Below are positions 1 to 11,617 of a stretch of 64,000 bases of DNA, piece after piece; position 1 is the stretch's first letter, and each line of letters opens with the position of its first letter. The notes below the pieces were generated by a model that was not told the DNA's origin, ran no database searches, and saw only the letters and a program-made list of their open reading frames with translations. A program made the position numbers and the translations under genes. The stretch is from Corylus avellana (lineage: Eukaryota > Streptophyta > Magnoliopsida > Fagales > Betulaceae): contig NC_081542.1 of assembly GCF_901000735.1 (NCBI RefSeq), forward strand, positions 17,437,093-17,501,092, given 5' to 3'.

Positions 1-1193
1 CATTCCAAGTGAACTTGGCCCTGGAATAAGCAGGGATAATATGAAAGACGTTTGCTTCATGCACATCCAAGGAGGGAGGTTGTACGGTACAAGCATTACA
101 AGCCAAGTACTGTGGGATGTGCTCATGTTCCCAAAAGGATTAAATCCATCCGAGGTTAGGCCATGTTTTAAGTTTCTACTATCCGTTGAAAACTCAGGAT
201 ATAAATTGTCGAATGACTTCCATGCTTCACCGTCGGCTGGATGCCTCAATACGGCGTCCTTAGTGTGGCCTTCTGCATGTCACCTCATATAGGGTGCAGT
301 ATGCTCTGACATAAAAAGCCTCTGTAGTCATGGTATGATGAAAAACCACCACAAAACCTTGACCGGACGTCTCTTACTCGACTCTATGGGGTGGCCATCC
401 TCGTCCAAATGAATTTCGTCCTTCCACTTAGATTTTTCACATTTAACGCATGAATCTAAGTCCTTATTGCCCTTCCAGAACAACATACAATCATTGCAAC
501 AAGCCGGAATCTTCTCATACCCGAGTCCCATGTCCCTTAGAAACCGTTTCGCCTCATATGTATTAACTGACAGAGCTCCATCATCTGCAGGCAGAACTGA
601 TTGATTAGCTCGAGGAAACACGAGAATATCGTATTACTAACTCCACCCACACACTTCAAATTGTACAGATGTACAGTAGTACTCAGTTTGCTATGTTTGG
701 TCTTATCATGAAGCGGTTTGTCTGCCTTTTTCAGCAATTCCTCGTACTTTCGTACGTCACCTCCATCGGATTCGTCATGCACAATGTCTTCTTCCTCTCC
801 ATGCACCTCAACCCGAGGCTCACTATTGTCATCTCTCACTTCGTGCATGCCGAATGCATCACGCAACATGGCGTGCATATTTCCAGCCTGTTCAGTGCTT
901 GCACCCACAGCTGTTGCCGGACGCGATGAATTGGAGCCATCAACGGGAGCTCTAACAGGCCTCTCGCCATGATAAATCCAGTATGTGTATTGGGGCCACA
1001 TTCCTTTCCCCCCTGTCAAGTGGTCGTATACCAAATCTGGGGGGTGTCTCCTGTTACAGCGACACGTCTTACAGGGGCACAAAATAAGTTTGTCTGGAGT
1101 GTCACAGTTCCTAACTGCGAAGTCCACAAACGCTCTGCATCCGTCTCTGTATTCCTTCGTACCCCTAGATTTCTTCATCCAACTCTTGTCCAT
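1..1193 (-). pseudogene. CACTA element A: TNP2-type transposase, N-terminal part, broken
   Basis: Read on the minus strand, an ATG at 1193-1191 opens a reading frame with the plant transposase-associated domain (start MDKSWMKKSRGTKEYRDGCR, then a Cys/His-rich stretch CPCKTCRCNRRHPPDLVYDH). The beginning of the TNP2 catalytic region follows. The frame shifts near 600, where the domain continues in another frame (EAKRFLRDMGLGYEKIPACC). It is also stopped at about 330, where copy 2 has CCA CGA CTA and this copy has CCA TGA CTA. Similarity to TNP2 continues to the window edge, so the gene is cut by position 1. The product would be the catalytic transposase of En/Spm elements. It is a decayed copy and cannot make full-length protein. 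Confidence 0.9.
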
Positions 1194-2393
1194 AGTGTTA
1201 CTACGTACATTATAAACATAAATATATAAGAATTACGCTAAACCTAATAACATGTACGTTCGTTGTTTTATTAATAACATGTACTCGATCTAATAAAAAT
1301 TTGCAAAACCTAAACCAAACCAACCACGAAACAAATTGAAAAGCATAATTTGTTACGGGGACCTAAATAAAATCAAGCTCAATTATATATGTTTATGTCG
1401 CAATATTTTTAAAGAAATAAAGTTACATAATTTGTACTTCGTATGGAGACCCTAAATAAAATTCATCTAATTAACCACATATGTAGGTTATATAACCGCA
1501 TTATGTATTTTTAATTATTATATTTGTAATCATTTATATAAATGATTACAAAAATAAATTTATTTTCTATTTTTTTATTTTTTACTATATAAATGATAAT
1601 TTATATAATAAAGGTTTGCAAAACCTACACAAAATAAAAAAAGTAACCTAATAGCAATTAGATTTCTAAAAAACGTAAATATAAATATTTTGCATGCATG
1701 CACATATTGAACAATCCCCTACATTCCTACGTATGTACCTATCATACAAACATGCATGGACCATAAAAATATTATATTTCAACCAAACTAATAAGTTAAT
1801 TAGCTAACAAAAACATTACATTATATATATATACAATGCTCACAAAAAATTATAAATATATATTATTAGATTATAAATATATAAATATAGAATATATATA
1901 TATATATATACCTGATCGGTGATGATGAGAGGGAGATGGCCGGAAAATGAGTGAGTGGTGCGTTGGCCGTCAGTTGCCGGTGAGTTGTCGGCCGGAGATG
2001 AACATCGCCGGCGGAGAGAGCAGGTGGCGGTGGCTGGTGCGGCTGATTTAGGATGAAGAGTAGAGCAAACTAGGAAGCTCTAAAATCGAAGTGGTGAAGC
2101 TACTTGATAAGAGATCAAAGGGGGCTTTGTGAGAAGAAGTGGAAAAAATGCAGAAGAAATTAAGAAGAGGGTGCTGCGCGCGGGGGAGAGAAGAAGAAAA
2201 GAGGGAAAAAAAAAGAAAGAAAATGAGAGGAAGAAGANNNNNNNNNNNNNNNNNNNNNNNNNNNNNNNNNNNNNNNNNNNNNNNNNNNNNNNNNNNNNCA
2301 CGTTACCTTTTTGTAACGTGCCATGTGGCACGTTACTACTAATATATAAAATATTATATATATTAATATTAATACTACTTAATTAATTCTATA

Positions 2394-2424
<31 letters not shown>

Positions 2425-2510
2425 CACTTATAAGTAAGTATATTAATTAATATATGTATATATATATTAATACACTTAATATATTATATATATCTTAATT
2501 AGTAGTTGAT

Positions 2511-2555
<45 letters not shown>

Positions 2556-2790
2556 ATATTTATACATGACAAAGAGCCGCTTTATTTAATTAATTTGTCC
2601 CTACTTGTATCTATTCCTCAACACTTGGCTCATTAATTAGCTAACTGGTAGTTGAATCGATCCAACACTACCTTCTTCGATCACTTGTATTTCACCCTTA
2701 AGCTCTATATATATCCAGGACGTTGATGGACGCCTCTATTTTGTCTCCACTTAATAAGTATCAATTAATTAATTATCAACGTATAAGTTG

Positions 2791-2856
<66 letters not shown>
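1194..2856. other. AT-rich 5' region of CACTA element A, with gap and (AT)n tracts
   Basis: This is non-coding leader and upstream DNA of element A. It contains a GC-rich leader block at about 1920-2237, a 61-N gap at 2238-2298, and then CACGTTAC / GTAACGTG motifs at 2299-2335 like those at the CACTA 5' terminus at 13603. Long (AT)n tracts lie at about 2399-2425, 2513-2551 and 2792-2856. Positions 2640-2780 are an inverted match to 14500-14677. No host gene is visible. Confidence 0.7.
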
Positions 2857-2858
<2 letters not shown>

Positions 2859-4822
2859 AGATAAATTGGTGGACTTTATTGATAATAATCATGTGTGGAG
2901 GAAAAAACTCCAAACAAAACAATCATCGAGATAGAGCCAAATGCTCCATCAAAATAATATCACTAATACAATTGGGGGTGGTATCCCTCCAAATTCTATC
3001 ACTGGTATCAGTTGTTGCCGCTTTCGCCAACCTATGAGTCGCCTCATTTGCTTCACGAGGAACAAAGACACAATTCCATCTTGAGAAAGTGAATAGTATC
3101 CGTCTTGTGTCTTCTATTAGATGCCCAAATCGACTCCATATGCCCGTGTCATGTTGGATAGCCTCCACAATTTGCTTGGCATCTCCCTCCAGGATTAAAT
3201 TTTGTACTTCCATATCTCTGCATAAACAAACAGCATGAAAGGCAGCGTATGCTTCCCCCATAGCTGGCTCTAATATACCCATCCTCGTTTTACATAGAGC
3301 AGCGATCACTTTCCCATTTTCGTCCCTGACGACAGCTCCGATCCCCACTCTTCCACTAACTTTATCAATAGCCACATCCCAGTTTGTCTTATGCCAACCT
3401 TGGTTAGGTGCTCGCCATACCTTCAAAGAAGTAGACCCATGCTTGTCCTCTGGTTTTTTCTGTTGTAACTGGGCATAGGCTAGTGTATCTTCTGTAGCTT
3501 TGTGGAGAATGACGTTGGGATCAACAAAAATTCCATCATGGACCCATTTGTTTCTGCGGAACCATACTTGGCGTGATATTTGAATAAATAGAGCAAAATC
3601 GGACAGGTCACATTTATTGAAAATGATCTCCGCAATCTGCATGTAGCTCCCCCCCTCTGTGGGCATCTTTTGGAATACTCTTTTACTGCAACCCCATATA
3701 TCTTTTGCTGCTGAACAATCCCACAAGGCATGAAGAACTGTCTCCGGTTCTTGCTCACAAATGGGGCAATAAGGTTCTTGCACTACCTTACGTTGGAGTA
3801 AATTTGCCTTAGTGGGAAGTACATTGTGGCAAGCTCTCCAGAAAAAATTCTTTGTTGCGTTTGGAATTGGTAATTTCCACAGAATACATTCCTCCCTCTT
3901 TGTAGATCCTCCTGGCCAGCTCCTCATCTCCATCTCCTTTGCTAAGTGATAGGCACTTTTAACCGAGAAGATGCCCGAACTTGTACACCTCCAAATTCGT
4001 TTGTCCGGTTGCTGCATCTGGCTCACTTGTATAGAATTAATAGCCGTTACCTCCTCAGTTGTGAAGATGCTATTTAAAAGATGTTGATTCCACTCACCCC
4101 TTTCCCGATCAATTAATTCTTGTACCGTGCTATTTGGATTCAGCACCTTCGTAGGAGAATGGACTTTAAAAGTTGATGGTATTGGGATCCAAGCATCACC
4201 CCAAATCTTTATCGATTGCCCATTTCCTACTCTCCATATTAGGCCAGCCTCAAGTAGGTCCCTAGCTCCATGTATACTTCTCCATTCGAATGAGGGTTTT
4301 GAGCCCAACTTTGCCTCCAAAAAAGAGGAGTTGGAATAATATTTTGCCTTCAAAATTTTAGCTGTTAAGCTCTCCGGGGATTGTAATAAACGCCAACATT
4401 GTTTTGCTAGGAGGGCCTTGTTGAAACTCACCAAATCTCTGAAACCCAAGCCGCCCCGTTCCTTGGACAATCCCAATTGACTCCACCTCATCCAATGAAT
4501 ACGTGCTTCATTTTCTTGATGCCCCCACCAGAATTTCTGCATCATAGAATTGATTTCGGCACACAATCCCTTTGGCATGAGGAAGATGCTCATGCTGTAG
4601 GTAGGGATTGCTTGAATGATTGCTTTCAATAGGATCTCTTTCCCTGCTTGTGACAGGAACTTTAACTTCCAATCACTTAGTCGTCTCCAAACTCTGTCCT
4701 TGATACTCTTGAAAGCTTGCTTTCGAGATTTGCCCACAAGTGCCGGTAGCCCTAGGTAAGTGTCATATCTCTGAGTGTCTGGGATCCCTGATAGTCGTAA
4801 GATTTCCAGTCGAGTCTCTGTA
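2857..4822 (-). mobile_element. 5'-truncated LINE (L1-type non-LTR retrotransposon)
   Basis: The insertion carries only the 3' part of a LINE ORF2 on the minus strand and starts abruptly within reverse transcriptase near 4821. The (AT)n tract at 2792-2856 lies at its 3' end. The paralogous DNA at about 14455-14530 lacks it, going straight from the GTAATATTA repeats into a short (TA)n tract, so that copy is an empty site. A short sequence containing GTAATATTAAATATGCG is present twice beside the 5' end, perhaps a target duplication. 5' truncation is normal for target-primed reverse transcription. Confidence 0.85.
2923..4821 (-). pseudogene. LINE ORF2 C-terminal fragment: RT end, zf-RVT, RNase H
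   Basis: One open frame runs from the truncation point (about 4821) to the stop at 2923, over 600 codons with no true start; the first codons at the 5' side read TETRLEILRLSGIPDTQRYD. In order it shows the end of reverse transcriptase (DTYLGLPALVGKSRK), a thumb/linker region (KFWWGH, RIHWMRW), the zinc-binding zf-RVT domain (CILWKLPIPNATKNFFWRAC, then CPICEQEPETVLHALWDC), and an RNase H-like domain (NWDVAIDKVSGRVGIGAVVR, ILEGDAKQIVEA, PREANEATHRLAK). It has no promoter or start of its own. The absence of stops over 600 codons suggests a fairly recent insertion. Confidence 0.9.
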
Positions 4823-5406
4823 ATATTAAATATGCGTAATATTTAATATACGTAATATTAAATATGCGTAATATTACGTATATGGCGTGCATATATATTT
4901 CCATCATGCATGTTCAGGGCTTGCATCGGCCAGTTCTCTTAATTTATTAGTTAATTAATTGATCAATTAAGTAGTGTTATAATTTGCATGCTTGATGTTA
5001 ATATAGGGCTATAATGCTAGTGCATATCCTGACTATGAAATAAAGCATGGTGTTAGTGTTTATAGAGCTGATAGCCTCTAGCGTGCTTGACACATAAGTA
5101 GTGATGCCTATAGTGTTGTAAAACACAAGCAGTAATGCATATTCTTTTCTAGAGGCATATCTTAGCCATATCTTTTTTGGGTTCTAATCTTTCTCTGAAG
5201 ACTCACATGCAATCTAGATTATGATTTGCATGCCACAAAGTCTTAAGCGAGCCCCAATATTTTTTTCTCAAAGTTATTAATAATAGAATGAATTAATGTC
5301 AACAAAATTGTATGATCATTTACAAGATTACACTTGTATAAAAAATACACTTCTCATCTAGCAAATAATGCAAAGAGTGCCTTAAAAAATCTTTTTATCA
5401 TCAAAT
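4823..5406. repeat. Distal 5' region of CACTA element A (inverted copy at 13955-14530)
   Basis: This non-coding stretch is the reverse complement of about 13955-14530, with only scattered differences. Both lie upstream of a TNP2 gene in the same relative orientation, so it belongs to the CACTA 5' region. The match ends at 5406, where element A is joined to copy 1; the 5' terminus seen at 13603 is missing here. Confidence 0.8.
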
Positions 5407-5446
5407 GTTATTCTATTCCTTGGAGGAGGAATAGAATAACATTTGA
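5401..5446. repeat. Perfect 20-bp hairpin at the A / copy 1 junction
   Basis: Positions 5401-5420 and 5427-5446 are perfect reverse complements with a 6-nt loop. The right arm is ordinary TNP2 coding sequence, present singly in copy 2 near 17495. Only the first six bases of the left arm match element A; the other fourteen copy the opposite strand of the right arm. Confidence 0.9.
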
Positions 5447-7581
5447 CGGCAAACAAGAATTTGAATGTGCCCCACATGTGCCAAGTGGAGATGAAATTCT
5501 TTGACAATTACAAGATATGGCAAATGGAGATGAGAATGCCGGTAAGGCAAGGTCGGATAATAAGAAAAAAGATAAGAAACCGAAGAAGAGTGGGCCGACA
5601 GACGGAGAAAGCGATACTGCTAACGTATTGTGGAAGAAGAAAAGTGTTTTCTTTAGGTTGCCGTATTGGAAAGATAATCTATTGCGGTACAACCTTAATG
5701 TCATGCACATTGAGAAAAATGTGATGGACAACATTCTTGCAACAATATTAGACATTCCAGGCAAAACGAAGGACAACATCCAAGCCCGCACAGACTTGCA
5801 AGAAATGGGGTTGAGACATACACTTCATCCGTACACGGGCGAGGATGGTCAAACATATATGCTCGTAGCTTGTCACACGATGTCTAAGAACGAGAAAACA
5901 CATTTTTTGAAAGTGCTTCGAAATGTAAGGGTGCCAGACGGATATGCCTCGAATGTTTCCCGATGTGTACGACTTAGTGATCGTACGATATTCGGTTTGA
6001 AGAGCCATGATAGTCACGTAATTATGCAACAACTTCTCTCTATTGCATTGCATGGATCATTGCCAGGAAACGTGGTTAGACCACTTGTCGGGATGTCTGC
6101 ATTCTTTCAGGGGCATATGTACAATGTCATTGACACGAGATGATATGGACCGATTAGAGGGTGGCATTTACATTACTTTGTGCTAGATTGAAAGGGTCTT
6201 CCCCCCAAGTTATTTTACTGTGATGGTTCACTTGGTCGTGCATCTTGTCCGTGAATGCCGATTTGGTGGACCGGTACAGTATAGGTGGATGTATCCGGCA
6301 GAGAGGTAAAATAACTTTACTAATATTCATATTTATTATTTTTTATCCGATATAAAACCGTCACTAACTATAATGAATGAATTATGATCATATGTAGAAG
6401 CCTTGGGGTGTTCAAATCTAATGTTCGCAATAAAGCAGCCCCTAATGGCTGCATTGCGGAGGGTTACATAGCAACGGAGTTGGTGGTGTTCTGCTCAAGG
6501 GATCTAGATCACGCACCAACATTTGACAATAGGACTGTAAGAAACCCGGATGGTTCAAAGAGGGCGGGAACATGAGTCATCCTCGACCGTGTCACATTGA
6601 CACAAATTTACCGATACATTATTTTTAACTCTGATGAGTTCCTTCAACTACGGACGTAAGTCGTGTTAGTAGTGTATACAAGTTCAATATTACCTTGCAC
6701 CCTTAGTTGTGAATTATAATATAATTTAAAATTTGTATTGTAGGGTGCACATGGATACACTTAGGCGATCATGCGATAGGGGGCGAACGACGGAGGATCA
6801 GTTGGAAACCCAACATCATATGCTGTTCTCCGATTGGTACCGTGACTACGTAAGACTACCGTAATGTTTAACTGTTACAGACCCATTATATTTAGTTATT
6901 GGTTCATAACAACTAACAAAACTAACTTTCTTATGGTCAATTGTACGTATGTGCTAACAGGTCGATCGATTGGACGATCGACAAAGAAAAGAATTAGGTG
7001 ACAAACTGGTAATGCATTGTAGAGGGCCGAAGGCCACAGCGACCAGATATAACAGATATGTGGTTAACGAAAAACTGTTTCGCACTATTGCATTCGATGC
7101 TGAAAAAAGGACCCAGAACAGCGGGGTGTGTGTGCCAACAGTTGATGGCGAAACGTACTATGGGAAGTTGACGGAAATAATTGAGGTGGAGTACTTCGAC
7201 AGGACTAAGTATGTTTTGTTTAAGTGCGATTGGGCGAACAACACGAGGAATAGGGGGTACAAAGTAGACGAGTATGGCATACTGCTTGTCAGCTTCAAAA
7301 ACCTTGTCCACCGGGGCCAGAAAATTACTGATGAGCCGTATGTGCTAACGTCACAAGTTGACCAAGTCTTTTACGTCGAAGATGAAAGGAATCCTGATTG
7401 GGCTTGTGTTGTAAGAACTAAACCTAGAAACGTATACGACGTTGGACAAGGTGAAGGTTCCGATGATGAAAGTGTCAACTACCACGAGTGTGAGCCGCTC
7501 CTATTGACCAGCAATAATGAAGTGGATCCGCAAGATGACATTGACTACATCCGACGAGACTTAGATCCGTATGTGATTTAA
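5421..7581 (+). pseudogene. CACTA copy 1: TNP2 / DUF4218 / DUF4216 transposase, 5' half missing
   Basis: The match to TNP2 begins mid-domain at 5421 (WRRNRITFDGKQEFEC); everything before is lost at the hairpin junction. An in-frame TGA at 5502-5504 interrupts it. The catalytic-region sequence then continues (FFRLPYWKDNLLRYNLNVMH, GKTKDNIQARTDLQEMGLRH, VPDGYASN) to about 6143. Past further stops come DUF4218 (VRECRFGGPVQYRWMYPAER before a GT donor; then LGVFKSNVRNKAAPNGCIAE at 6402) and a short exon near 6744-6850. DUF4216 at about 6961-7581 is intact (NSGVCVPTVDGETYYGKLTE, EYFDRTKYVLFKCDW, QVDQVFYVED). The long open frame could be mistaken for a host gene, but it is transposon-derived. The DUF4216 part matches copy 2 with no difference seen. 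Confidence 0.88.
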
Positions 7582-7730
7582 AAAAATTTAAAACTTTAAT
7601 AATATATATCGTTCACATTATTTTGACGTATTTAATGTTATTTCTTTCTACATTGATTGGTTATTGTGGTGCATTTTTTATCTATTATATACATAATTAA
7701 TTTGGTATATTATGTGTTTTGCAGGTTGAC

Positions 7731-10206
7731 ATGAGTACAAGGGGGAAGAGTAGACGATGAGGGTCCTAACAGATAGACGACCAGGGGTATAGACCCTTAC
7801 TTCCTGAGCATGGGGAAGGGTCTCAGCCGGTTCCATATCACACGGAGGCCTCATATGATCTTGGTACTCCATATCCTACCATGAGCGAGCTGGGTGTATG
7901 TGCACATGGAGAGGTAGATAGGATGTTCCCCTCCGAGTTGAACACGAGTATCCCATACAGTGAGCTATCGCAGCCAGATGACAACGTGACACAATACTAT
8001 GGGGAGCATGAGGATGATGGCTCAGGTGACTTGGAGGCCGATGATCTTCCAGAAGTGTTGGGCGTTCGCCAGCTCCGGACAATAAGTAAGTATATATGCT
8101 TCAAAAACCCATTTTGAATATGTATAAAATTTATGTAGTTACTATTAATTTTCAAATAATTAACATTTGCAATTATTAATGCGTTAGGTATCAAGGGAGA
8201 CGGGAGCACCCAATTTCAGGTGGTGGGCATCCCAGAATAGAACAAGAAGTGGGAGGTCCCCCTTGGCCAAAAAATCGTCTGCGAGTATAATAAGGCGTCG
8301 CAGCCCGTAGGATTTAGCGGGATGAAATTCAGAAGGGAGGCCGGCAACGTCATAAGGGCTGGGACTTATGTTAGGCTCCGAGATGAATGGGAGCATGCAC
8401 ATCCCCGTGCGAAGGAAGATGTATGGGACACTTTGATGGTATGGTTAAATTTTTTCTCATATTTTTGCACGTGTATTTCAATATTTTAAATGTTGTTAAT
8501 GTGTGCAATTATACGCCTAATTTGTTCGACTTATATATGCAGACTCAGTTCTACATGCCGCCTGAGTATGATCTTGAGGCGATTAAAAGGGACGCCTTCA
8601 GAGATATGGGCACGAAGCTGAAGAGTTGGAGACACTCTGTAAAACGCTCATTAAAAATCCAAGCGGGCGATACTCCAGACTCAGTGAAGGCGAGAATGGG
8701 TGAGACTGCCATTAGGAAATACGACGCCGAGGACTTGAATGTCTTGTTTGCGAGATGGTGCGACCCGAAAAATCAGGTACGTCTGGAGTGTTTTCAGAAT
8801 CTGTCTTCTTTATTGGTTTGCTTTGTTCATAGGCTTGTGATGATCGATCTCCCGTTGTTGATTATTATCCATATTTGGGTGTTCTCTAAAAAAATTTAGC
8901 TTTTTTATTTTTTTCATTTTCGTGATTCATGATGCATTGACATACAACTCAGAGATCATCATAATTTCTTCAACTCAGCAATTACGAGCTTCAAAACATT
9001 TTATGAATGACATATATAGAAGTTATTTTTTAAAGAAAAACTAGGAAGAAAAAGAAAAATATTCATGCTTCTTATTTTTAAGTTGTTATTCCCCAAAAAA
9101 CAAGTTTTAGGAACCAAAAACAGAATATAGAAAAATGGGGAAAAAAAAAAACTATCCCAATGAAGGTAGATAAATTTGATCCATGATCCATCCCAATGAC
9201 CAATCTAATTTGTGTTTTGAAACAACATGATCAATTGCATATATATATATATATATATAGTAAAGAAATATATGAATATATTTGAATAGGAAGAAAAAAG
9301 GAGCAATTGGCTAGTGGAATTAATTGTAATTGTTTAGTTTGATTAATTGTAATTGGGTTATGCCTGACATTTTAAGAGTGATATACATATAGAAGTTTGC
9401 TGCCAAGATGAAGGAATTGCGAGCAAGAAACAACACGCCTCACTGCACTGGGTCGATGAGCTTCGCTAGAACGACATATCAAGAGGTATTTATATATCTT
9501 TACTGCATATATATATAATCGGTTGTTTAGGTCGATCATTTTCTTAATTTTTTTTGTTTTTTTGTTGTTGTATTGATATATTTTCTATGCAGACCGTATC
9601 CGCGGGGGGCACTCCTCCAATTCGAGCGGAAAGTTACATCAAGACTCACACATGCAAGGAAGGTGGCTATCCGAATGACGTGGTCATGGACAGATGTGTA
9701 AGTACTCAAACTTATATATTTTGATAAATTATTTATGATTAACGTTCCTTATACGAGATACTAACTTGTTTTTTAATATACAGGAGAGGATGAAGGAATT
9801 GATGCCCACTGACCCGGCAAATACTAAGACTGTGACGGAAGGGACGATACGGTGGACACCTGATGACGCGTATGCTCAGGCGCATGGAAATAAGCCTAAG
9901 TATGCTGGCAGGGTCCGCCAGCTGGGTCCGAATGTGCGGCCGGTGCGGGGCAGCATACATTCATACTATACACCGTCCCAAACACGGTCTCAAAATTCTT
10001 GGAGCTCCTCGTTCTCACAGATGACAGATAGAATTAGAGAACTTGAGAAGGAGTGGGCAAACACAAAAAGTGCAATGGATGAGATGGCGAGGCAAATTGA
10101 AGCATAAAAAGCCCAGATAGCAGAGAAAGATGCTACGATTGAGGCTCGTTTCCGCCAGATCGAGGCAATGTTCGGGTCGACGTCTGGATCTGCGCCCCCT
10201 AGAGGT
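7731..10206 (+). pseudogene. CACTA copy 1: second ORF (Transposase_24 / Ptta-En/Spm type), broken
   Basis: A multi-exon gene starts with ATG at 7731 and is stopped after nine codons by TGA at 7758-7760. Further exons lie at about 8190-8440 (TAG at 8238-8240), 8544-8775, 9393-9485, 9593-9697 and 9784-10204, all bounded by GT/AG. The last exons give the Transposase_24 signature (RMKELMPTDPANTKTVTEGT, then a Ser/Thr-rich stretch). A heptad-like helix follows (MTDRIRELEKEWANTKSAMD), typical of the DNA-binding TNPA-like partner of CACTA elements. It is stopped again by TAA near 10105. In intact elements this protein would bind the subterminal repeats. Confidence 0.8.
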
Positions 10207-10578
10207 AATGATATATTTTATTTTGTTTTTCTAATAATTGTTAACTGTTAGAAACCCCTAGTTACAGCGGTCTAGAACTTACGTATATTTGCATCATATT
10301 ATAGAGTAATTTTGAATTTTTGTATTGATTATTATTGGTTCACAACTCATTTGTAGGTAATGCAAAGTAAGAGTTGGGGAATGATTGTGTTGAGTTGGGC
10401 GCCACAGGGCTGGTCATCACTATTTGTTAAGTTCTATATACATATTACTGTTTATTGTTTTGTATATAGTTAGATCAAACTATATGTTTGTTGAGACTAA
10501 TTGAAACTTATTTCTAGTAGATAATCCAGAAATGTTTTATTGTATATTTGTTTTGCCTTGTGTTAGAACGTTTTTTCG

Positions 10579-11290
10579 ATGTATATATATGTTTTATTAT
10601 GTGTTGTGTTGAAATGTAGTATGTGTGTTGGAATTTTGTTTAATGAAGTATGTGTTGGATATATGTTTGTTGAATATTGGATATATATTATTAATGAAGT
10701 TGTGTTGTATTGGATATATATTATTGGATATTTGATATATATTATTAATGAAGTTGTGTTGTGTTTGATATATTATTGGATATTTGATATATATTATTAA
10801 TGAAGTTTTGTTGTGTTGGATATATGTATGTGGATTATGGATGTGTATTATGTTTGTGGATTATGGATTGGATTGGATTGGATTATGGATTGTGGATTAT
10901 GTATGTGGACTATGGATTGGATTGAATTATGGATTATGGATTATGGATTATGTATGTGGATTGGATTGCATTATATATGTGGATTGGATTGTATTATGGA
11001 TGTGTATTATGGATTGGATTGGATTATGGATTGTGGATATGTAGGTGGATTATGTATGTGGATTATGGATTTGATTGGATTGTGGATTATGTATGTGAAT
11101 TGGATTGGATTAGATTAGATTGGATTGGATTGGATTATGTATGTGAATTGGATTGGATTGTGTATTATGGATTGGATTGGATTATGGATTGTGGATTATG
11201 TATGTGGATTGAATTGGATATGATTATGTATGTGGATTATGGATTGAATTGAATTGGATTGGATTATGTATGTGGATTAGAAATATTTGA
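10579..11290 (+). repeat. Degenerate GGATTATG/GGATTG minisatellite in CACTA copy 1 3' region
   Basis: About 0.7 kb is made of short units such as GATATATATTATTAATGAAG, then GTGGATTATG, GGATTGGATT and TATGTATGTGGATT. It gives spurious ORFs rich in W, I, Y, M and D. Copy 3 has the same array at 26400-27060 with different unit numbers. Confidence 0.9.
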
Positions 11291-11318
11291 ATATTGGAAT
11301 TGGAATATCAGGAATTAT

Positions 11319-11617
11319 TAAAAAAAAAAAAAAAAAAAGGTTTTTGACGTGTCAAAAACCACACGCACATATTTTCGACGTGTCAAAAATGCCACGTCAA
11401 AAATCTTTTGACGTGTGGAGAATTTTGACGTGGCAATTTTTGCACATGAAAATTTTTTTTTGACGTGTTAAAAATGACACGTTAAAAGTTTTTGACGTGT
11501 CACTGTAAACATGTCAAAAATCTGGGTTTTTTGACACCCACCCTTTTGACCGTTGATGAACGTAAAAAATGACACGTCAAAAACCCCTGGTAAAAAATTA
11601 TCCCCATTTTTGTAGTG
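11319..11617 (+). repeat. CACTA copy 1 3' subterminal repeats and terminus
   Basis: After an A-tract come about ten TGACGTG/CACGTCA-type motifs in both orientations. The end TTTTTGTAGTG at 11607-11617 is the reverse complement of the CACTACAAAAA terminus. This arrangement is where a CACTA TNPA-type protein would bind. The base triplet after the end is TTA. Confidence 0.88.

Noticed and set aside
41..292. Plus-strand ORF of 83 codons at the window start (also 669-1229)
   Set aside because: Antisense to the minus-strand TNP2 transposase of element A.
6970..7581. 203-codon ORF that could pass for a host gene
   Set aside because: It is the DUF4216 domain of CACTA transposases, present three times in the window and in the right position behind TNP2 and DUF4218.
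10579..11252. Overlapping ORFs rich in Trp, Ile, Tyr, Met and Asp on the + strand
   Set aside because: They are readings through the GGATTATG minisatellite; unit number changes between copies and no codon pattern is kept.
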